A model generated the notes under the pieces. The model was not told the origin of the DNA, made no database searches, and saw only the letters and a program-made list of their open reading frames with translations. Source: Alphaproteobacteria bacterium (lineage in GTDB: Bacteria; Pseudomonadota; Alphaproteobacteria; G02398745; G023898745). From it: DNA of 7,382 nt. Within the stretch, counting starts at the first letter, position 1; every line of letters starts with the position of its first letter. Position numbers and translations under genes: made by a program. Below, piece after piece: positions 5,491 to 7,382 of this stretch. The stretch spans positions 1 to 7,382 of the forward strand of contig DAHXKW010000051.1 of the NCBI GenBank assembly GCA_027366195.1, in the 5' to 3' direction.

Positions 5491-6495
5491 TCAGATTTTG
5501 AGTTTGATTGCGTTTATTGTTCTAATTATGGTTGGAAAGCTTATGCGTAGTATAAGTCCGATCTGAGCTAGACCGCCAGAGATTGTTAACAGATCGTTTT
5601 GGTAGAGAAGGCCAAAAAGCATAGTTGCAGCCCCTATAACTCCCAAATAAAGTTGTAGATTTGATTCTGGATTCCATGCAAGGATGCTTAAGAGCAAAGA
5701 ATACCCCAAAAGAGTTAACCCAATAATTCCTCCATTAAAGTGGATATGGGAACTGAAGTAAAACATCGGAAATATTGTAATTGAAAGAGCAGCGCCCAAT
5801 ATTTTTTTGTTTGCTAGAAAGATTCCCCAAGCTGATAATATAGCGACGAAGAAAATTAGGCTTTTCTTTGGTGTAGGCAATTGATAAAGATATAAAGATA
5901 TTAATATTCCAACTGCAATGCATAATTTACTCATAGTGTATTTTTTATTTGTATTAAGAATAAGATCTTTTTTGAGATGAAACAGAAAGATCATCGGTGT
6001 TAATGCAAGTAATAGCCCTGCTGTTGCATGGGTTGCGATTGCTGAAAAAGGGATGGGATCCACTGATGATCGGTTAAGATTCGCTCCAAGTTTAATCCCT
6101 AATAAGCATGTTTCAATTAAAGCGACTGATGGCCAGAAGAAAATTGAAAATGGATCTCTTAAGTATTCGCGCAATGCCAGAATAACTCCAATTGTAATAA
6201 ATCCACCCCCATCTGAAATCATATCTGTTCTTGGCGCTAGGATAAAACCAAGCAATACTACCAATATTCCTAAAAGAATAAATGTCCAAGTAATTTTTTT
6301 GAATGCTCCTTGAGGAGAAAAGTATTTTAAGAGTAAAAGAAGAACAACGCCCAAGAGCAATTCATGTAATAACATCAAGAGAGGGTAATGCATAATGGGG
6401 AGTTCAAGCTTGGGTTTCAACATTAAGCTACCAATGATACTTGAGAGCCAATAAATTAATGAAATCATTTCAACCATAACGTTTTGACCTCTCAT
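5491..6495 (-). CDS. Polytopic membrane protein, unrecognised
   Basis: A 334-residue, highly hydrophobic protein that I cannot assign to a family. By eye about ten to twelve membrane segments are visible (for example residues 37-57, 68-87, 116-134, 152-172, 190-205, 212-228, 232-248, 255-273, 282-297 and 303-320). Several histidines fall in or near helices (H37, H44, H156, H159?, H171, H250, H252), but no known cofactor motif can be claimed from the sequence. A short cytoplasmic-looking basic loop (KKDLILNTNKKYTMSK) lies around 175-190. The start at 6495 has AGGA directly abutting the ATG; ATG at 6477 (residue 7) follows AGAGG with a 10-base gap and may be the real start. The gene is convergent with rimO, 59 bases apart, and has its own possible promoter at 6550-6579. 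Function unknown. Confidence 0.75.
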   Translation of the reverse strand: MRGQNVMVEMISLIYWLSSIIGSLMLKPKLELPIMHYPLLMLLHELLLGVVLLLLLKYFSPQGAFKKITWTFILLGILVVLLGFILAPRTDMISDGGGFITIGVILALREYLRDPFSIFFWPSVALIETCLLGIKLGANLNRSSVDPIPFSAIATHATAGLLLALTPMIFLFHLKKDLILNTNKKYTMSKLCIAVGILISLYLYQLPTPKKSLIFFVAILSAWGIFLANKKILGAALSITIFPMFYFSSHIHFNGGIIGLTLLGYSLLLSILAWNPESNLQLYLGVIGAATMLFGLLYQNDLLTISGGLAQIGLILRISFPTIIRTINAIKLKI

Positions 6496-6549
6496 TCCTG
6501 ATCTGGAAGCTCCATTTCTTTAGTCGTGTCAAGATTGGAAGAAATTTAA

Positions 6550-6579
6550 ATTCTATTGAAGGACTGATCTAGCTGCAAA
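6550..6579 (-). promoter_or_regulatory. Possible promoter of the polytopic membrane protein gene
   Basis: On the minus strand TTTGCA (6579-6574), an 18-base spacer, and TAGAAT (6555-6550), the latter matching five of six -10 positions. Transcription would begin about 45-50 bases before the gene. The same TTTGCA appears at -35 of the tRNA promoter candidate. Confidence 0.35.
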
Positions 6580-6658
6580 CCTATTAGATATCAAAAAAAA
6601 TTATCTATAAGTAGAACCGTTCATTTCCCTATACTTAAAGTAAAATTCTAATTTATCC

Positions 6659-6687
6659 TTTGCATAGTGTTAAAATTTTAGTAGACT
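6659..6687 (+). promoter_or_regulatory. Possible promoter of tRNA-Leu
   Basis: TTTGCA at 6659-6664, a 17-base AT-rich spacer, and TAGACT at 6682-6687 place a start site near 6694, about 10 bases before the tRNA, as expected for a short tRNA leader. Each box matches four of six consensus bases, so support comes mainly from position. Confidence 0.4.
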
Positions 6688-6703
6688 AGTCACTGCTTCT
6701 ATT

Positions 6704-6788
6704 GCGAGAGTGGCGAAATGGCAGACGCACCAGACTTAGGATCTGGCGGGTAACCCCCGTGCGGGTTCAAGTCCCGCCTCTCGCACCA
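6704..6788 (+). tRNA. tRNA-Leu (anticodon UAG)
   Basis: The cloverleaf can be drawn fully: acceptor GCGAGAG (6704-6710) pairs with CTCTCGC (6778-6784), anticodon stem CCAGA/TCTGG encloses the loop CTTAGGA with anticodon TAG at 6737-6739, a long variable arm of leucine type (CGGG/CCCG) occupies 6747-6760, and the T arm is GCGGG-TTCAAGT-CCCGC (6761-6777). Discriminator A and an encoded CCA end the gene at 6788. It reads CUA, and possibly CUN, leucine codons. The tRNA stands alone; no second tRNA and no obvious intrinsic terminator follow it. Confidence 0.97.
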
Positions 6789-7076
6789 CGATTGATCTTT
6801 AAAGCAACGATTCACAACCGAATGGTATCGCCTAATCATCACATTATAAACTCAATTTAGCATCTAACTAGCTTTATTATTTTTAAACGTTTTTTAGTAA
6901 ATGAGATGAAAGTTAGATTAGCTTTTATGAGTATTGATAAGATGGTCAGAAGAAATACTTGCCCAGGTAGTAGTGATCCTTACTCTTTCCTTTCAAGGCG
7001 TAAGGAGGGTATTGAATGAGTAAATAAAATGTTAATATGCCAAAAAATAAAGTTGTGTACTTATCAGCCCTCAGTT
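6789..7076 (+). other. AT-rich stretch without a convincing gene
   Basis: Between the tRNA and the inverted repeat I see no long frame on either strand and no clear hairpin-plus-T terminator. The one distinct element is a complete Shine-Dalgarno sequence TAAGGAGG at 7001-7008 followed, 7 bases later, by ATG AGT AAA TAA (7016-7027), a three-residue frame. An 11-base stretch here (GTATTGAATGA, 7009-7019) recurs at 7256-7266 beside the spacer of the inverted repeat. The region may hold the decayed remains of a gene or mobile element. Confidence 0.5.
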
Positions 7077-7382
7077 TTTATCCTCTGCTATCTTATAACG
7101 TATTTAAGATGTCTTAAGCCTTACTACTTTCATTCCAATAGGAAGGACTTTAGCCGCAATAATCCGTAACCTTAAATTGAAGCTTGTTTTAAAGTTTTCT
7201 GAGTTCTAGGGGGAGTTCCCGATACAATGCTTTTGTGTTTTAATCTTTGGGAAGAGTATTGAATGAATCTTCAAAAAGCTAAAAGTTGTGGGAGGATTAT
7301 TGCGGCTAAAGTCCTTCCTATTGGAATGAAAGTAGTAAGGCTTAAGACATCTTAAATACGTTATAAGATAGCAGAGGATAAA
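7077..7382. repeat. Perfect 89-bp inverted repeat with 128-bp spacer, truncated at window end
   Basis: The left arm (7077-7165) and right arm (7294-7382) are exact reverse complements over all 89 bases; the spacer (7166-7293) is unique. The right arm ends at the final base, so the true arms may be longer. Each arm holds its own small palindrome, TTAAGA-TG-TCTTAA (7104-7117; mirrored at 7342-7355). One arm frame stays open from both sides: on the plus strand an ATG at 7263, after GAAGAG at 7251-7256, runs 30 codons to TAA at 7353-7355; on the minus strand the mirrored frame is open from 7205 to the same stop at 7104, but without a start codon. No transposase is visible. It could be a MITE-like or foldback element, the edge of a larger repeat, or an inverted chimera made during amplification or assembly. 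Confidence 0.9.

Noticed and set aside
6527..6532. Perfect TTGACA on the minus strand upstream of the polytopic membrane gene
   Set aside because: The sequence 17 bases downstream (CTTCCA) is not a -10 box; the pair at 6550-6579 is better.
7029..7169. A 46-residue plus-strand frame running through the left repeat arm
   Set aside because: No ribosome site at a workable distance, an unremarkable Cys/Tyr-rich sequence, and it runs through the repeat.
6774..7382. Integration (att) duplicate of the tRNA 3' end
   Set aside because: No second copy of the tRNA tail was seen downstream in the window and no integrase is present.
1..7382. CRISPR array
   Set aside because: No regularly spaced direct repeats; the only sizeable repeat is the inverted pair at the end.

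Overview
The window carries a conserved bacterial housekeeping block followed by accessory and less familiar genes. It suggests a moderately AT-rich Gram-negative bacterium: there is an outer-membrane-type RlpA lipoprotein with a SPOR domain, a RimO methylthiotransferase and a ychF-rpsF-ssb-rpsR gene order. I lean towards the Verrucomicrobiota/PVC group from gene order and protein flavour, but this is an impression, not a placement.

Region 1 (1-3333, plus strand) looks like one long run of co-oriented genes. It holds the 3' end of ychF, rpsF (S6), ssb starting at a TTG inside the rpsF stop, rpsR (S18, cysteine-type), a DUF2232/YybS-like membrane protein, rlpA (septal-ring cell-wall lipoprotein), a small basic protein and a 54-residue DUF4177-like protein starting at a GTG inside the preceding stop. 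Three junctions are overlaps (TTGA, TAATG, GTGA), so translational coupling is likely. rplI (L9), the usual end of this ribosomal block, is absent.

Region 2 (3351-6495) has a convergent minus-strand gene for a small single-pass membrane protein with a long helical tail, then rimO (plus strand, probable GTG start at 4061 rather than an upstream ATG), then a convergent minus-strand gene for a polytopic membrane protein that I do not recognise.

Region 3 (6496-7382) has a tRNA-Leu(UAG) with encoded CCA, preceded by a plausible promoter, then nearly 600 bases with no convincing gene. This ends in a perfect 89-bp inverted repeat around a 128-bp spacer. The right arm stops exactly at the last base of the window, so it is either a genuine foldback element cut by the end of the assembly or an assembly/amplification artefact. 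It is the most unusual structure here.

How the genes fit together: S6, SSB and S18 serve translation and replication; RimO modifies ribosomal protein S12; RlpA acts at the division septum. No new defence or metabolic system is evident. The points that stand out are the inverted repeat, an Asp in place of the catalytic Glu in RlpA, unusual start codons and several unclassified small or membrane proteins.
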